Origin: Zygnema cylindricum
Taxonomy: Eukaryota; Streptophyta; Zygnematophyceae; Zygnematales; Zygnemataceae
Direction of reading: 5' to 3'
DNA: 32,500 nt
NCBI GenBank assembly: GCA_037447655.1
Contig: JBBHKE010002291.1
Coordinates: forward strand, 1 to 32,500
In this document: piece by piece, positions 17,652 through 31,458 of the stretch
How the letters are laid out: every line of letters starts with the position of its first letter
Numbering within the stretch: the first letter of the stretch is position 1
The notes under the pieces: generated by a model
Seen by the model: the letters and a program-made list of their open reading frames with translations, nothing else
Told to the model about the DNA's origin: nothing
Database searches by the model: none
Position numbers and translations under genes: made by a program

Positions 17652-20600
17652 ATGAAATCTACTCCAAGTCCGCCAGACGTCAGCGAAAATACGAAATGGC
17701 GCAATATGATTCCTGTTCTCTACGATTGGTTCTGTCATAACCATTTAGTATGGCCCTCACTGTCTTGCAGGTGCTCTCTTTGCAGGCTATTCGTTTCTGA
17801 TCTTTTTGTCTGCTTTAAAGCAGGTGTCTTTGCCGTTATAGCTCGATGTAGAATATGATATACGTGAATAGTAACATATAAACCTTTTTTCGGTGGGGAT
17901 AAGGATATGTAAAGTTTTGTGATTATGCAAACAAAGTTAGGAAGTGAAAGAAAAATAAATAAAATAGGTAAATTAAAAAAATAAAAATAAAATCCTTACA
18001 TGTAAAATAATGCTCTCTCGTTCTCCAAAATGTGTACATTGGTGATTTATTACATTGGTGATCTATTGATAAGCAAACAACAGATCACATTCACTTTAGG
18101 TTTTTATTGGAAGAACCTCCGACATATGCAACTTTCTGGCTTTACATTAGATAAAATTTAAGGTTGACCTCAGAAGAGGGTTTATAACTAAAGAAGTGGA
18201 GGGTGAGTTCTACATTTTCTCTTCAGTATGATCAATGCGTCCAATTAAGCACATTTTCAACATTTTTTTCTGGACGGTTTTTGCCACAGGCTCAAGTTTA
18301 CTTAATTCTGTAAATTAGAGTCTTCATGTAGTGAAACTTGTGAGGGAGCTGCTTCACCTAATCTGGCTTTGCACTGCTTAAGGTCTTCCAATATATATAG
18401 CAGGAATTAAGTTACACATTCTCATTAAGTTATAGCAGTGACGCTATTTACTGTTAGTGGTTTACTTTTGTAATCTCACTGGCTCATCTCTGAAAATTTG
18501 TTCAGTCAAAACTCTCCGTCTAAAGGAAGATGAATTAATCACTCTCTCATTATCACCTTTTTGCATAATCACCCTTTGCCATCAATGTGGACCAAACTAT
18601 TCATATGAGGATGGCCACGCACATTATGTTGTTTATTCAATCTGAACCCAGACCAGTTTTATTGATTTTTTCCCCATAAATTGAAGTGTCTTAATACCTG
18701 TATGCATTTACTGTTGTCAGCAGGCTACAGTATTTTACACTCAAAAAAGTGCTGTATGTATTATGTAGTATGGTCCAGTGAGTCGCGGTTGATTGGAATT
18801 CAATCATCGTAACTTAGTTTGGTCATTCTTTTATAATGTTTTTGTTAGGTTAACAAACTAATTGTGTGGCAACATTGACTTGCAACTGGGGTTCTTCTGT
18901 TTGTTTATGCACTTTTCTGAAACCCATGTCTCGCACTGCAACCTAGGTTGAATCCTGAAATCCTTGAAGTAACGTCGTAGTTTGAAGCCTGATGCATATC
19001 AATTAGGCACCTTCTCAATAATGTCATGGTCACCAGGATTCTTTTTGTTTAAGGCTTTTACAGGGCTCGAAAGGTATTTTGAGTTGTTTGAAACAATGTA
19101 CCCTTCTTAAAGTCCCATGTTCAAGGAGAGCTTTTGGTGGAGAAAACAGTACACTGCCCATCGTTACTAGAGTTAATAACACTAATTCGGTCAACTTTTT
19201 TTGGCCAGAAATCACAAAATAGTGTTAGCAACACTATTTCAAGACATGGACTACAATCTACCACATTCCCTTGCACTATATTTGTATTATTAATTCTAAT
19301 TTTGCATTAACACTAATGAAGAAATAAAAACCTGTATGGAGCATTCCCGTATCTAAATGGTTTTGTTGCCAACTCTTCTTACAATCAAACACAGTTTAGA
19401 CAACTTGACCAAGAATGCAGAAACACACTGGGAAGATTCTGAAATGACATATATGTAAGCCTGCAATTTCAGTTACTATCTTATTTTCTGGGAAGCGTTA
19501 GTTCATGTTTAGTTCTAATTTATTCAGTAGGCGAAATGGTCACGGAGCTTCAAACTATTTGTTGAAAAGGAGATTCAGGCTTTCTAGGGCATAACAGGAG
19601 AAAGAATTTGGGATCCCGGGGATTGCCATGAACCAGATGGGGGCCACGTGTGGAGGAGCTCCGTTACAAAGTGAAACAGAGGCTCTATCTCTCAGAGCAG
19701 GTGGGAACTGGCTTTCAAACATGTTATGAACAGTATTTTCAGTGTAAACATAAAGCCAGCACCTATCTGCAGGAACTTGTGTAGTCAGGGCCAAATGTTT
19801 TGTGCTGTTTTTGTTCTGTTCCGTCGGTTTTCACAACGAATGCAACTGTTCAAACAAGCTATCTAATATTTCTGTTGCAGGAGCCCTAAGCTACCTGCAA
19901 AACTAAAAATGTTCATACTAATAAAGCTGATTTGAGGAGAAAAGCAAAAGAATCCTTGGGATTGTTTAATAATGAATGTAGTTTAGGGTTTGTTGTTAAC
20001 AGACGGATGGATCGGTTCCCAACACACTTGTCGTCGCTACAGTGGAGGTTGTGAAGCCACGTGTCGCAGCAGCAGAGCACATCAACTCAGTATGTGTTTT
20101 TTCTTTAAATAACCTTTAATTTTAAAGTCCAGGGATGATTGTTATTTTTTGCTTTCTGTGAAAAGGATTTGCTACCAAGTCTCTGTTTACGGCCTCCGAC
20201 TGTTTTGTATTTTGCAAGTCTAGGAAGTTGTTTGTTTGAATGTTTTAGGAATCTAATTTAGCATAATTGAGGAAAAGGCCGGATTACTTTTGAGAGTTAT
20301 TGACAAGAGATTTATGGGCTGATTCGCAGTTTTCCTATGAGAACCGGTCACCGTTCGTTCGGAAGACCAAAACTATTATCCACCCGGGTGAGGTGGGCCC
20401 CATCTTTTTACTTTGCGATGTTCTGTGCACTCCCCAAACTGAACTCTTTATAGAACATTCCTTTTTGTATGCTTTATATCTTTGCATTCTGAAATCCCTT
20501 TTTTTCACCTTTTTTTTCTCTCTGAGTCAATTAATGCTATGGATAGTGTGCCACGCGTAGTATTAAAATCTACTAGCACTTGGCTTAAAGTGTTTAAAGG

Positions 20601-23600
20601 GGTATCTCAATACGTTTCTCTAAATGTTTTATGTTTTTTCCTGGCAAATGATAACTTCTGACTTGTTTTGGACATCCCATTTACCTTTTGAGGTTCAGAA
20701 ATTTACGTCTGAACCTCGTAAGTTCCTTAGCTAACTCCTGAGAAGCTTTCATTTAGTGATGTACATTGATGCAATCGTTATGAAAGACACTGGATCTAAA
20801 AACCGTTTAGTTTGAACTTACATAACTTACTCAACCTGGGGACTTATTTTGTAAGTTGTGATTAGAATGACGTAGGCGAGCTGTGATATCTGTGTGAGAA
20901 CAACTCGATGGCTTTTGAATAGGAAGTTTTTAGATTATGTTAATGTCAGAGGTTGATGTATTTTTATGTATGTCATTTTTTCCTCAAATTGATTAAACTT
21001 AAGGTTTTTGTGTGAAAAGGTGTTATTCTCTTTGATGTAGAGTATGTTTTCCGGTTTTCCAATCATTGCTATAATTTGGCTTGCCACCAATTATTGAGAA
21101 ACGGTGTGATGCCTAGACATTTGCAGACGTCAACTTTCAAACAATCCTATATGCTCTCCACACTTATTGTTGCTATTGCTGGCAATTTTACAGCCTTGTA
21201 AACAGCGCTAATGTACACCATTGTTGGTACAATCTTGCCTGGTCGGGTCCCCTTCATATTTCTGTTTTGTATTTACCAGATCCACTTATATCGATGTTAA
21301 AAAGTGATTGAATAAACATTAGTTCTGGTGGTCAGTGATATTTGAAAAGCCAACCAGAGAAGCATATTTTATAGCTTTGTTCAGGAATGTTTGGTTTATC
21401 GTGTAGGTGAATCGTATTCGGGAACTTCCACAGGCACAAAACATTCTTGCAACACATACAGACAGTCCTGAGGTGAAGTTTTGCGCTACCCGAGGTAGAT
21501 TTTACATGTTAGGATATGGTATATTCTTCAACTTTTCAGAAAACTGTTCCATTGCAGTATTCTAATGAAAGTTAAAACAATTATGGCTTTTTACAGTTTG
21601 AGCTCCTCAAGATTCAAGGTAAAAAAGCACTAAGTAAGCACTAAGTAATTTTTAAAGCAGTGGAAGATAAGGTAAAAGCGTGGTTTAGAAGCTCTTAATA
21701 ATGTGTTAGCAACCTTTTTTTGGGGGGGGGTTGGGGTGGGTCATAAGAGCAGGATCTGAGCTTGAAAATTGGGATTTATCACAGGTATTCATATGGAACG
21801 TCGACACTCAACCAAATCGGTCTCCGAAGGACGGGAAAGAAGGCCTATCTTTAAAAGAGCCGTCGCGTCCAGACCTGGTACATGCTTCGTATGTTTATTC
21901 TTCATGTTGTCAAGATGCAATTATTCTTAGCCTATAAGGCTGGAAGCTAGACATTTTATTTGCTGTATCTTGTAATTTGAAAAGTACACCATACATTGCA
22001 ATTAGAGTCGTTGAATTGCTTTAGTCGTTTTTTTTTCTGACCTAAAATCGAAAAATAATGTTAATAACATTGCATAAAAGAGTGGGCATCAAGCCCTTAC
22101 ATCACTTTATCCTAAATTGGTATTGTCGGTCCTTAATTCTAATAATCCGTCACTCTAACTTCGACGAACTATGGTATAGTTTCTGTTCCTCTGTTGTCTT
22201 CCTTCACCTGTTCCCTTTTCTCTGCTGTCCAGTTGCAGAGAATGGATCCATAAAAAGAACAAAAAAGGTGAATGTACTTCGTCCACACTTACTGAACTTC
22301 TTCTCAACTCCCATTATCTTCCTCATTTTTTTTATCAGGTACTTGTGGGCCATACTTCTGAAGCCAGTTTTGCTTTAGCCATGGGTCAGGCTACCCCTTC
22401 AGTTCTCAGTGGAGGGCAAGATAATTTAGTAGTCCTTTGGAATCTTGAGGATCAAATGACTACCTTGCAGGTAATTCACATTGCTTTACGGAGCTATGTT
22501 TATGTTTTTCTTGATTGTGAATTTTTGAAGCAAAATTATCTCAGTTTTCATTATTAAATAAACTCAGTTTTCATTGGCAATTTACATATTAGTGAAACTT
22601 TTGAGGGTTTTTTTATGACGATGTCACAGCCATAATGCCACATTCTTTTAGTCATACGTACAGAACAGCTGAAGATGGTTATAATATTGAACTGTCAACA
22701 ATGAACCCAGCTCTACCATGTGATGTGATAAGATAATATGTACTTCTGCGCCACTAGCAGTATTCTGCACTAACCAAACCAACATGGCAGCAAAAGAATA
22801 CTGACAGACAGTTCCAATCCCACAAATCTATGTATGTACATTTAATTGTGTTACAGCATGTATCGCTACTAGTGTTCTTATTGTTTTCCTCTGTTCAAGA
22901 TTTTCCAGCCTTACCATCAACTGGTCATTTTTAACAACTGTTTATGGACAAAAACTAGCTTGATAGGCGAAATAGCATTGCACTAATCGCGATGAACGGT
23001 GGACTTATCATTCACTAGACTAACGCTTTAATGAAGCATTGGCTGCATAAAAGACCATAATACATGTCACACTCACAATAACAATTTCTCTCAAAATAGT
23101 TTTAGGCATGTATAGTTATGGTGATTGACCATAGCAAATCATTAATCTGATGTATCATTGTGGTTTTCCGCGCATCGTTTTTTTAAAGGGAGCTATAAAC
23201 GTGCATCACTTATGAAATAGCCAGTCATGTCTGAGTCCTGTTGAAGGGAGGCCACAAAAAAAAAAAAATCTGAAATTAAACAGAAATGGGAGATGTTGCT
23301 TAGCTACCACTCTGAAAATTATATAATCGTATAAACAGCCTTCCATTTTAATCGAGTTTGCTAACCTAATTTGAGGCGTTTGAATCTCATTTATTTTTCT
23401 CTTTGGTTAGCATGCAGGACTCTACAAAAAAGGTGGATGAGAGAAGAGAGAATGGCCCCACTTTGAATCCGAGAGGACAGTTCAAAGGCCATTCGGAAAC
23501 TGTAGAAGATGTCCAGTTTCGTCCAGACAGTACAAACGAATTCTGTAGTGTGGGAGACGATTCCCAGTTATTGCTTTGGGATTTGAGAGTGGGAGAGGAA

Positions 23601-25073
23601 GCTGTAATATCAGTTAAAGGAACCCATGGGACGGACCTTCATTGTGTCGATTGGAATTCCCAAGACCAGCATTTGATTCTTACCGGCGCTGCAGACGGAC
23701 AGGTGAAACTTTATGATAGAAGAAATTTGGGTACAAATGGACTTTCAACCGCGGTTCATACGTTTGAAGGGCATTCTGAACCCGTCCTCTGTGTTCAGGT
23801 GAGATGAGTGTATCTTATTGGACCATTGTTAGTTTGAATTTTGTTTGCAAGTTCGATCATATTTTAAGCATGTTTTTTGCCACACCAGCCATGGTCCATC
23901 TTTTGTTTTGTGCCAAACAGAAAACGGTTGATTTTGGTTTAAAGAAATAAGATGCCATTTTTATTTTTTTTCAGTGGTGTCCGGATCAAACCTCTGTATT
24001 TGGGAGCTGCGCAGAGGACAATCTGGTCAATGTGTGGGACTCAGCAAAGGTATCTCTCTCTCTCCCTCCCTCCCTCCCTCCCCCCCTCCCTCCCTCCCGC
24101 CTTCCCTCCCTCCCTCTCTCTCTCTCTCCATTCATATGCTGGAGAGGGGGAGGCAAATGCAGCTCTCTTTCCTTCTTTGCATCATTCCTCACTTTCCCTT
24201 AATTCCTGTTTTGTTTTATGTTCCAGGTGGCACCAAATGAGAGGCTCGGTAAAGGAGTTGGCGAGGAAACTGAAACTGGCCTCATCTTCAAACACATTGG
24301 ACATCGGTAAAATCACAGTCATTGTTTTAGACGTTTTTAAATTTCATATCTCATATTCACAAGACGATTATGTAAGAAAGCGATACGATTTTAACATCCT
24401 TCAGAAATCCTTATATAAGTCTTTTCAACTATTTTGCCTTTTTAAGGATTAATACTGTGTATGTTTTTCGCATCCGTGGTTGGTATTTTCTGGTTGCGGA
24501 ACAGAGATAAGGTGGTTGACTTTCATTGGAATCCGGTCGACCCGTGGACCATTGCAAGTGTGTCGGTGGAAAGCAGTAGTAAGGGAGGATCCTCCTTACA
24601 GGTGAATCTCAGTTTTGAATCCTTTTTTAAAACTTCAAAAGTGAAGCTGGCTTTGAATCAAGTGATGTTGATCTCGAGCAGTTTTGATTCAAAATCAACA
24701 TAACCTAGTCCACTTCAAAATCGTTTTTGCATATCCTTTTGTTATTTCTGGTTGAGGAGAAGGCTCAAAAGAGCGGTGGGTGAGGACAGGAGGCCGGGAG
24801 GGCAGGTGGGAGGAAAAAGGAAGGAGGTGGGGACGAAGGGAGACAGGGAGAGGGGAGAGAGAGAGATAGACGACATTTTCCTGCCCTTCATGCCCAACCT
24901 AGATATGAGAAAGCTGTGTGATGCAATATTTATGTAGAGATATTGTTGGTAATAAATGATTCATTTGCTGTTCTTGTCTGTGACAGATGTGGCGAATCAA
25001 TGACCTTATTTACCGTCCAGAGGGAGAGGCATTGAATGAATTGGAAAAACACCAAGATCTCATTCTGACTTGA
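17652..25073 (+). CDS. MSI4: MSI4/FVE-like WD40 histone-binding protein
   Basis: Twelve exons join in phase with GT-AG borders: 17652-17770, 19637-19700, 20003-20089, 20340-20392 (extends back to 20330), 21407-21472, 21785-21877, 22339-22470, 23418-23798, 23975-24049, 24227-24306, 24505-24601 and 24987-25073. They encode about 447 residues. The N-terminal histone-H4-binding segment is WRNMIPVLYDW to LVWPSLSCRWGP. WD blades follow at GHTSEASFAL, GHSETVEDVQF, HCVDWNS, GHSEPVLCVQW and GHRDKVVDFHW. A WDxR motif (WDLR, about 262-265) is the type used to bind DDB1-CUL4. The linker DSTKKVDERR to PRGQF is the insertion separating the MSI4/FVE class from MSI1-3. The family (RbAp46/48-like) bridges histones to deacetylase and silencing complexes in the nucleus. 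The basic N-terminal extension of Arabidopsis FVE is absent. An in-frame TAA at 17601 with no ATG between supports this start unless an upstream exon exists. Confidence 0.93.
17771..19636 (+). other. Large first intron of the MSI4-like gene
   Basis: 1.87 kb between GTGCTC and AACCAG. It contains a MITE-like end near 19150 and no recognised exon. The next exon is only 64 bases and was placed by its match WGPRVEELRYKVKQRLYLSEQ (the family consensus reads WGPQLEQ..KNRQRLYLSEQ). Confidence 0.75.
19150..19260. mobile_element. MITE-like end in MSI4-like intron 1
   Basis: TA at 19150 is followed by CACTGCCCATCGTTACTAGA, matching the terminal repeat of the 8.4 kb and 12.2 kb elements. Downstream, AGCAACACTATTT and ATGGACTAC match the interior of the 8.4 kb copy. 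The other end was not found, so the limit is approximate. Confidence 0.45.
22852..23003. mobile_element. MITE copy in MSI4-like intron 7
   Basis: The left end reads CAGCATGTATCGCTACTAGT from 22854. The right end, read inverted from 23001, gives CACCGTTCATCGCGATTAGT. The two arms match at ATCGC and AYTAGTG. About 150 bases, more diverged than the other copies, in the 947-base intron before exon 23418-23798. Confidence 0.4.
24054..24128. repeat. CCTCCC/CTCT tract in MSI4-like intron 9
   Basis: Pure pyrimidine run right after the exon 23975-24049 donor, in a 177-base intron. Confidence 0.8.
24750..24870. repeat. GA-rich tract in MSI4-like intron 11
   Basis: Purine-rich (GGAGG, GAGAGA). Unlike most intronic tracts in the window, it is purine-rich in the sense direction. 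Confidence 0.7.
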
Positions 25074-27226
25074 TCTTAAAAAGGTTGTTTTTCTCGACCT
25101 TACAGACGATACAATCCTCGTCACTTCTTGGCAGTTACAACTAAGGTCTAAAAATAGAGTAGTATTATACAAAATTTACGGCATCTCTATGTCCTCGATA
25201 AGCTAGCGCAGATATATTTTGCATGCAGGATTCGTCCAATAGTTTTTGTCGGAATAAATTCTGTGGGATTTCCTGATAATAAGGTACTATTTCATGCAAT
25301 ATAGGTCTGAAATATTTAGGGTTTCTCAGTATGCTGCTTTACATGGCTAGTATCTGTTCTCTCCAATGGTTCATACATTAGAATTTTGTAAGAGTTACAG
25401 TGCTACTATAGCTCAAATTTTCGTCCTTTTTCTCTCGTAGTACTATCTTGGCCCATGATGACAGAGAGTCGTCTTCTTTAGTTATTGATAACCTGATTTT
25501 GACCACTTTTAAATTTTCAATTGCGGAATGTATGTTTCCCTTGTGCCCCTTTTCATGTGACATCGACATTCGTTGTATAGTACATCACGGTCGTCCATTC
25601 TTGAAATTCTTGGTATCTTTCTATCAAACTTACTGCCATCACATTCAGAAAGCCAAAAGGACGCATGAAACTGTTTTTCCTGTTCCACAAATCCAACATT
25701 GGATAAGTCTTACATGTTAAATATCTTAGCTAATGGTACAGGTTAAAAAAAAAAATGGTATGTTACAAGTTCGTCCATTTGGATTTGACATTTGTTGTAA
25801 TTCGGTCGCAGGTCCAGGAGGAAAGATGAAGTTGCGAGTACAACCTTATATAGCTCATTACCCTCGAAGTGGAAGTTTTACCTATATAAGCCTGAAAACT
25901 TCATTTAGAATTGGCAACAGTGAACCACGTTCCTAAATGGGAGCAAAAGACATAAAACGCAAGAAAGAAACTGAAAATGGAACACACAGAAAACAAATTA
26001 ATTATATGATTTTTGATGTAAAGAACACATTTGACATGAACGGTGACATTGGTGGTGCTATATTCCTGGAAAACTATTCTGTTCAACTTCATTTTGGTTT
26101 GGGCGCTTTTATTTTACTTGCCATTTTTATGTGTTCACGTTGCTTTCTTTGTTTTTTATTGCCCTGCTTGTAGTTTTTCGGTTTTGGCCTTGCCACCCCT
26201 TTTGTACCCCCGGACTCAGATGGTTTACCATCGTGCTTTTTAATTTATCCTGCCTTTTTTTCTTCAGGAATCCCAGTCCACACACTTGCCAAAACCTAAA
26301 GAGGACAGCAATAATAGTGGACGAGGAATATAGGAATATTACACATACAACACAGTCATTTGAATTTCAAAACAGCAACTTTTCCGATGGAAAATCCCAC
26401 AATTTTCATAGAGAACAAAGGAGTGTAAATGGTGAAAACAACTGAGTGTAGTCTCCAGGAAAAAATTAAGGGCAAAAAGTTTTCTAGGAGAAAGTGAGTT
26501 GAGTGAAACGAAGACTTGTCAGTTTGAAATTATTGCTTCGAATTTAAAAACAAAACCATCTTCAAAAGGAGCATAAAGAGGGAGAGCGAGAGGAGAGGGG
26601 GAGGGAGAAGGAGAGGGAAAGGGGGCGGAAGAGTGGGCGGGTGAGTGGGCGGGAGAGTGGGCAGGAAGAGGGCGAGTGGGAGAGGGGAAAGGAGAGGGAG
26701 AGAAAGAAGGATAGGGAGAGGGAGAGAGGAAGATCCTCCACTATCAGATTAAAGGTGAGCATTGGAAAAAATCGAATAAAAAAAAATGATTTCTAGCACT
26801 CCCACCTCAATTTTCCTCTCCATTCTTTCTTTCCTCCCTACTCCCATCAACCCCTCCCTCCCCCCCATTCATCTCCCTTTCTCCCCAACCCCTCCGTCCA
26901 CTCTTTCCTTTTTCCCTCTCTCACTCTCCTTCCCTCTAGAAAAACTCCTGAAAACTATTTCACTCCTTTGAAAACAATGTCCACTGTTACAATTTATTTT
27001 TTTTTAAGGGAAGCGAGAATCTATTTTTATAAGTGAAAAAAAAAAAACTATAAAGAGAAGTTTAACAAACACTATTTCCTTACACCTTTTTCTTTTTCCT
27101 TTTCTATTTTCGTCTGTATTTAATTTCCTATTTTTTTTCTCTTAACTTTTTTGCTAGTCCAGAATCATTCATTATTCTATCTACTTATGTTTTCCCTTCT
27201 TTTTTGTTTCTTTCATTTATTTATTT
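25074..27226. other. Intergenic region between convergent MSI4-like and PAS2-like genes
   Basis: The first part is the 3' UTR of the MSI4-like gene. Open frames at 25448-25720, 25733-25936 and 25937-26445 lack family motifs. A purine tract at about 26578-26740 is followed by a pyrimidine tract at about 26815-26940, so the two could pair as an irregular foldback. 27000-27226 is T-rich and is probably the 3' UTR of the minus-strand PAS2-like gene. No further exon was identified. Confidence 0.55.
25253..25258 (+). terminator. Possible poly(A) signal of MSI4-like gene
   Basis: AATAAA lies 180 bases after the stop codon at 25073, in AT-rich sequence. Confidence 0.4.
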
Positions 27227-30200
27227 TTAATTGGTTTTCTCTTTCTTTCCGAGAGCTTTTTTTCTCTGGGCCATCATATGGGAATACATAAATGGTCCTC
27301 CTGCAAAAAAAATAATAATAATAATAATATTAATAATAAAAATAATAATTAAAACTAAAGGTAAAAGAGGTTAAAGTTTTGTTCTTTTAGTTACCATTTT
27401 CAGTTTTTTTGGGACTTGTATTTTTTTTTTTAAGTTAATTTGCGACTATCTATGGTTTTGGTATAATAAAGAAAAGTAGAACAAAAATAAAGTTACAAGA
27501 AATAGAGGAAAAAGATTCATTTTTTTTTCCTCTTATTTTTTTGGTTTTTGAACAGGTTTTATAAGGTTCAACTCAATTAGTTTATTTGGAGTTATATATT
27601 TTCATTTTTTTCCTTTTTAACACTTATCAACACAAAAAATCGAACAAAAAATGCCAAAAAAAAAAAATATTAAAAACATTTCCGTTGATGTGGCAGATAT
27701 ATTTTCTCCCCTTTGTTTTTCTCGTTATTTTTTGTCATTTTATTTATCATTTTTTTTTTGTCATTTTAATATTCATTTTTTTCCTGTCATTATATTTATC
27801 TTTTTTTTTGTCATTTTCTTTTGTAATTTTATTTATCTTTTTCTTTACCAATTTTTTTTATCATTTATTTTGTTATTTTATTAGTCATTTTATTTATCAA
27901 TTTATTTACCATTTCATTTATCATTTATCATTTTATTTTATTTTATTCCGTCATTTTGTTTACCATTTTTTTTTGTCATTTTAATTATTGTTTTTTTTGT
28001 CGCTTTATTTATCATGTCATTTTTTGCCAATTTCTTTTTGTCATTTTATCTTTTCGTCATTTTTCTTTCATCGTTTTACTTTATGTCAATTTTTTGGTCC
28101 GTTTTTTGCCATTTTTTTTTCTCATTATTTTTTGTCCATTTTTTTCCTCATTATTTTTTAGTCCTTTCTTTTTGTCATTATTTTTTCTTACCCGGCAAGT
28201 ACGACACCAAAATTACGAAACAAAAAATGTAAAAGTCGAATGAAAAATTGAAAGAATTCGGCATTTTTACCGAATTCAAATCCGCCGCCTGGGGGCAAAA
28301 CCACACACATCAATTAGTGTGGATTAAAGGAGGGGAGAAAAAAAAACAAACACACAAAAATGCAAAAAAAAAGGCAAGAAAAAAAATGTAAATATTGAGT
28401 ATTTGCCCTTTTATCTATATGGAGGATAGCTGTCCTGTATCTCCCTCACCCTCCCCTTCCCTCTCTTCCTCTCCTTTTTTTAGAGAAATTTTCAACATAA
28501 GTAATAACCTTTTCCCCCCACCCTCTCCTCCCTCCTCCCTTCTCCCCTATAACCCCATTTCCCATCCATATTCCCTACTTCCTCTCTCCTCTCTCCAGTT
28601 ATAAAGCATCCCTCCACCCCCCCTTTCCCGACCTCTCCTCTCCCCTCTCTTTTTTGTATTTTATTTTATTGTATTTTTTGTATTATATGTATTTTATTTC
28701 ATTTATTTTATTTTATTCTATTCCTATTCTATTCCTATTCTATTCCTATTCTATTCCTATTCTATTCCTATTCTATTCCTATTCCTATTCTATTCCTATT
28801 CTATTCCTATTCTATTCCTATTCTAGTCTATTCCTATTCTATTCCTATCCTATTCTATTCCTATTCTATTCCTATCCTATTCTATTCCTAACCTATTCTA
28901 TTCCTAACCTATTCCTATGCTATTCCTAACCTATTCCTATCCTATTCCTAACCTATTCCTAACCTATTCCTATCCTATTCCTATCCTATTCCTATCCTAT
29001 TCCTATCCTATTCCTATCCTATTCCTATCCTATTCCTAGCCTATTCTTATCCTATTCCTAACCTATTCCTAACCTATTCCTAACCTATTCCTAACCTATT
29101 CCATTCTATTCTATTCTATTCTATTCTATTCTATTCTATTCTATTCTATTCTACTCTATTCTATTCTATTCTATTCCATTCCATTCCATTCCATTCCATT
29201 CCATTCCATTCTATTCTATTCTATTCTATTCTATCCTATTCTATCCTATTCTATTCTATTCTATTCTATTCTATTCTATCCTACTGTGAAGAGAATAAAC
29301 CAAAGAAATGAGAAAACAACAACAAGGATGGGAAGAGAGAGAAGAGGATAGTGGGGAGGGGTCGGGGGGGAGGAGGGGAAGAGGGAGGGGGAAGAGAAGA
29401 CAAGGGAGGGGAGAAGGAGGAGAAGGAGAGAGGTAGAAAACAGGAGTGAGAGGGAGCGGGAAATGAGGAGGAGAGAGCGAGAGGGGAGGAAGAGAGAGGA
29501 AGAGGGAATGACCGAGGGAGACAAAAAAGGAACGGAGAAGGAGAGGAGAGAGGAAGAGGGACAGGGAGAAGGAAAGCGAAAGGGAGAGAGGGAGAGGAGA
29601 AGGAATGAAGAAGAGGGAGAGGGAGCGGGAGCGGGAGGCGGAAAGGGAGGGGGGAAGAGGGAGAAGAAGACGGAAAGGGAGAGGCAGAGGGAGATGGAAA
29701 AGGAGTGGCGTAGAGAGAGAAGAAGAGAAAAACGAGTGGGGAAGAGGCAGAGGTGTAGGGAAAAAGGGAGAGGGATAGGGATAGGGATCGGGCGAGGGAG
29801 CGTGAGGGGGTGCAGGGATAGACTTTGATATGCGGCATGGCCATCCATATGAGGCCCACTTCGGAGGCTATCCCTGTCGGGTACAGGAGGTAGAAGGCGC
29901 TGTATCTGCCATAGCAACCCCCCACAAAACGACAAAAACAACCATAAAAAAGGGGTACAAATAGGCAGAAGGCCATAAACAAAAAAGGAACCCAAAAAAT
30001 AGATACCCCCCTCCCCCTTCCCTCTCCCCCCCCTTTCCCCCTCCTCCTCCCCCCTCCCCTCCCTCTCCCCCTCCCCCTACCCCTCTGCCCTCCCTCCCTC
30101 CCTCCCCCTCCGCCCCCCCCTCCCTCTCTCCCCTCCCTCCCTCCCTCCCTCCCTCTCTCCATTTCCAGGACCCCCTTTCATTCTTTTAAATTTTGTGTTT

Positions 30201-31458
30201 CTAGTGCTCGTAGTATTGTCAAAAAAAAAGGGGCAGCGGGGGAGGGGGGGGAGGAGAAGGGAAGGGAGGGAGGAGGGGGGGGGGGTAGTAAAAGTAGATA
30301 GTGAACAATTAAAAGTATGAGAAATAGCACGCAAATGAAGAAATTAAAAAAGGGAGGGAGAGGGAGGAGGGGAATTGGAGAGAGGGGGGGCGGGAGAGTA
30401 CGGGAGGGAGAGGGGGGAAGGGAGAGGGGGGAAGGGAGAGGGGGGAAAGGAAGAGGAAAAAGGAGAGGAGGAGAAGGGATAGGTACCTGAGCCAAAGTAT
30501 TGCGGGGTGGGGGGTCCCCTGTACCTCCTTCAGGGCAAAGAAGGAGTAACGGATGACCTGGCACCATAAATAGTGTGGAAAAGAGTTGGAAAAAAGGGGT
30601 AAACTGAAGGCCACTAAACAACAAAAAGAAGAGTACAGAAGGGAACACCAAAAGTACTCGATTACTTAAAATATATAAAAATAGCAAAAAAAGAAAGTGG
30701 AAGGATTGCCGAAGGAAGGAGAGAAATTTGTGAAGGACAAATTTGAAACAGAATAAGAGAGGGATAAGGAAGGAGAGGAATAAATAAATTGACGGATAAA
30801 GGGAAGAAGGAGAGAGGGAGGAAAGGGGGGAGCGAAAGAGAGAGAGAGAGAAAGAGGGTAGATGAAGAGAAAAAAAAGAGAAGGCTCCCATGAGGATGAT
30901 AATTTATGGACCAGCAGAAGGGACAGAGAGAGAGAGGGGGGAGGAAGAGAGGGAAAGAAATAAAGGAGGAGCAGAAAGAGAGAGGGAGAAGGAGAGAAAG
31001 AAAGGGGGCCCGGGAGAGAAGAAGAAAGAGAGAGAGAAAGAAGGGCGGGCGAAAGGGAGCTGAGAGCCTACCTCCACTGCCGCCCAGCTGAGGATCAGTG
31101 ACATCACCAGGGCTGACTCCCTAACCTGAGGGCCATTCCTCCACCCCCCCACTCTCCATCACTCTTCTCTCTCTCTACCGCTTTTTGCTATCCACAACCC
31201 CCCAAAGGCATTCCCCCTATCCTCCCCCCCCCTACCTCCCTCCTTCCCTCCCTCCCTCCCTCCCTCCCTCCACCCCCCATTCCTTTAGTTCTGGCTTTTT
31301 ATTTTAAACCATATTTAATTCCGTCTGCATATGCACATATGTAATTTTCAGAGAGAGTATCTCCCTCTACCCTCTCCCCTCTCCCTCTCTCTCCCTTCCC
31401 CCTCCCCCCTCCCCCTCGGGGTTGTTCAGCAGGGACGGGGTTGTGGAGACTCCAGCAA

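Noticed and set aside
22230-22266. Possible extra MSI4 exon (AENGSIKRTKK)
   Set aside because: Phase does not fit the exons on either side, and exons 21785-21877 and 22339-22470 join directly in the family order (RPDL to VLVGH).
28900-29100. CCTAACC units resembling a telomeric repeat
   Set aside because: The units are mixed CCTATTC, CCTAACC and CTATTC, not a regular telomere heptamer, and lie inside an intron.
29281-30162. A 293-codon minus-strand open frame taken as one protein
   Set aside because: Mostly CT-rich intron. Only 29824-29905 matches a PAS2 exon with proper splice sites.
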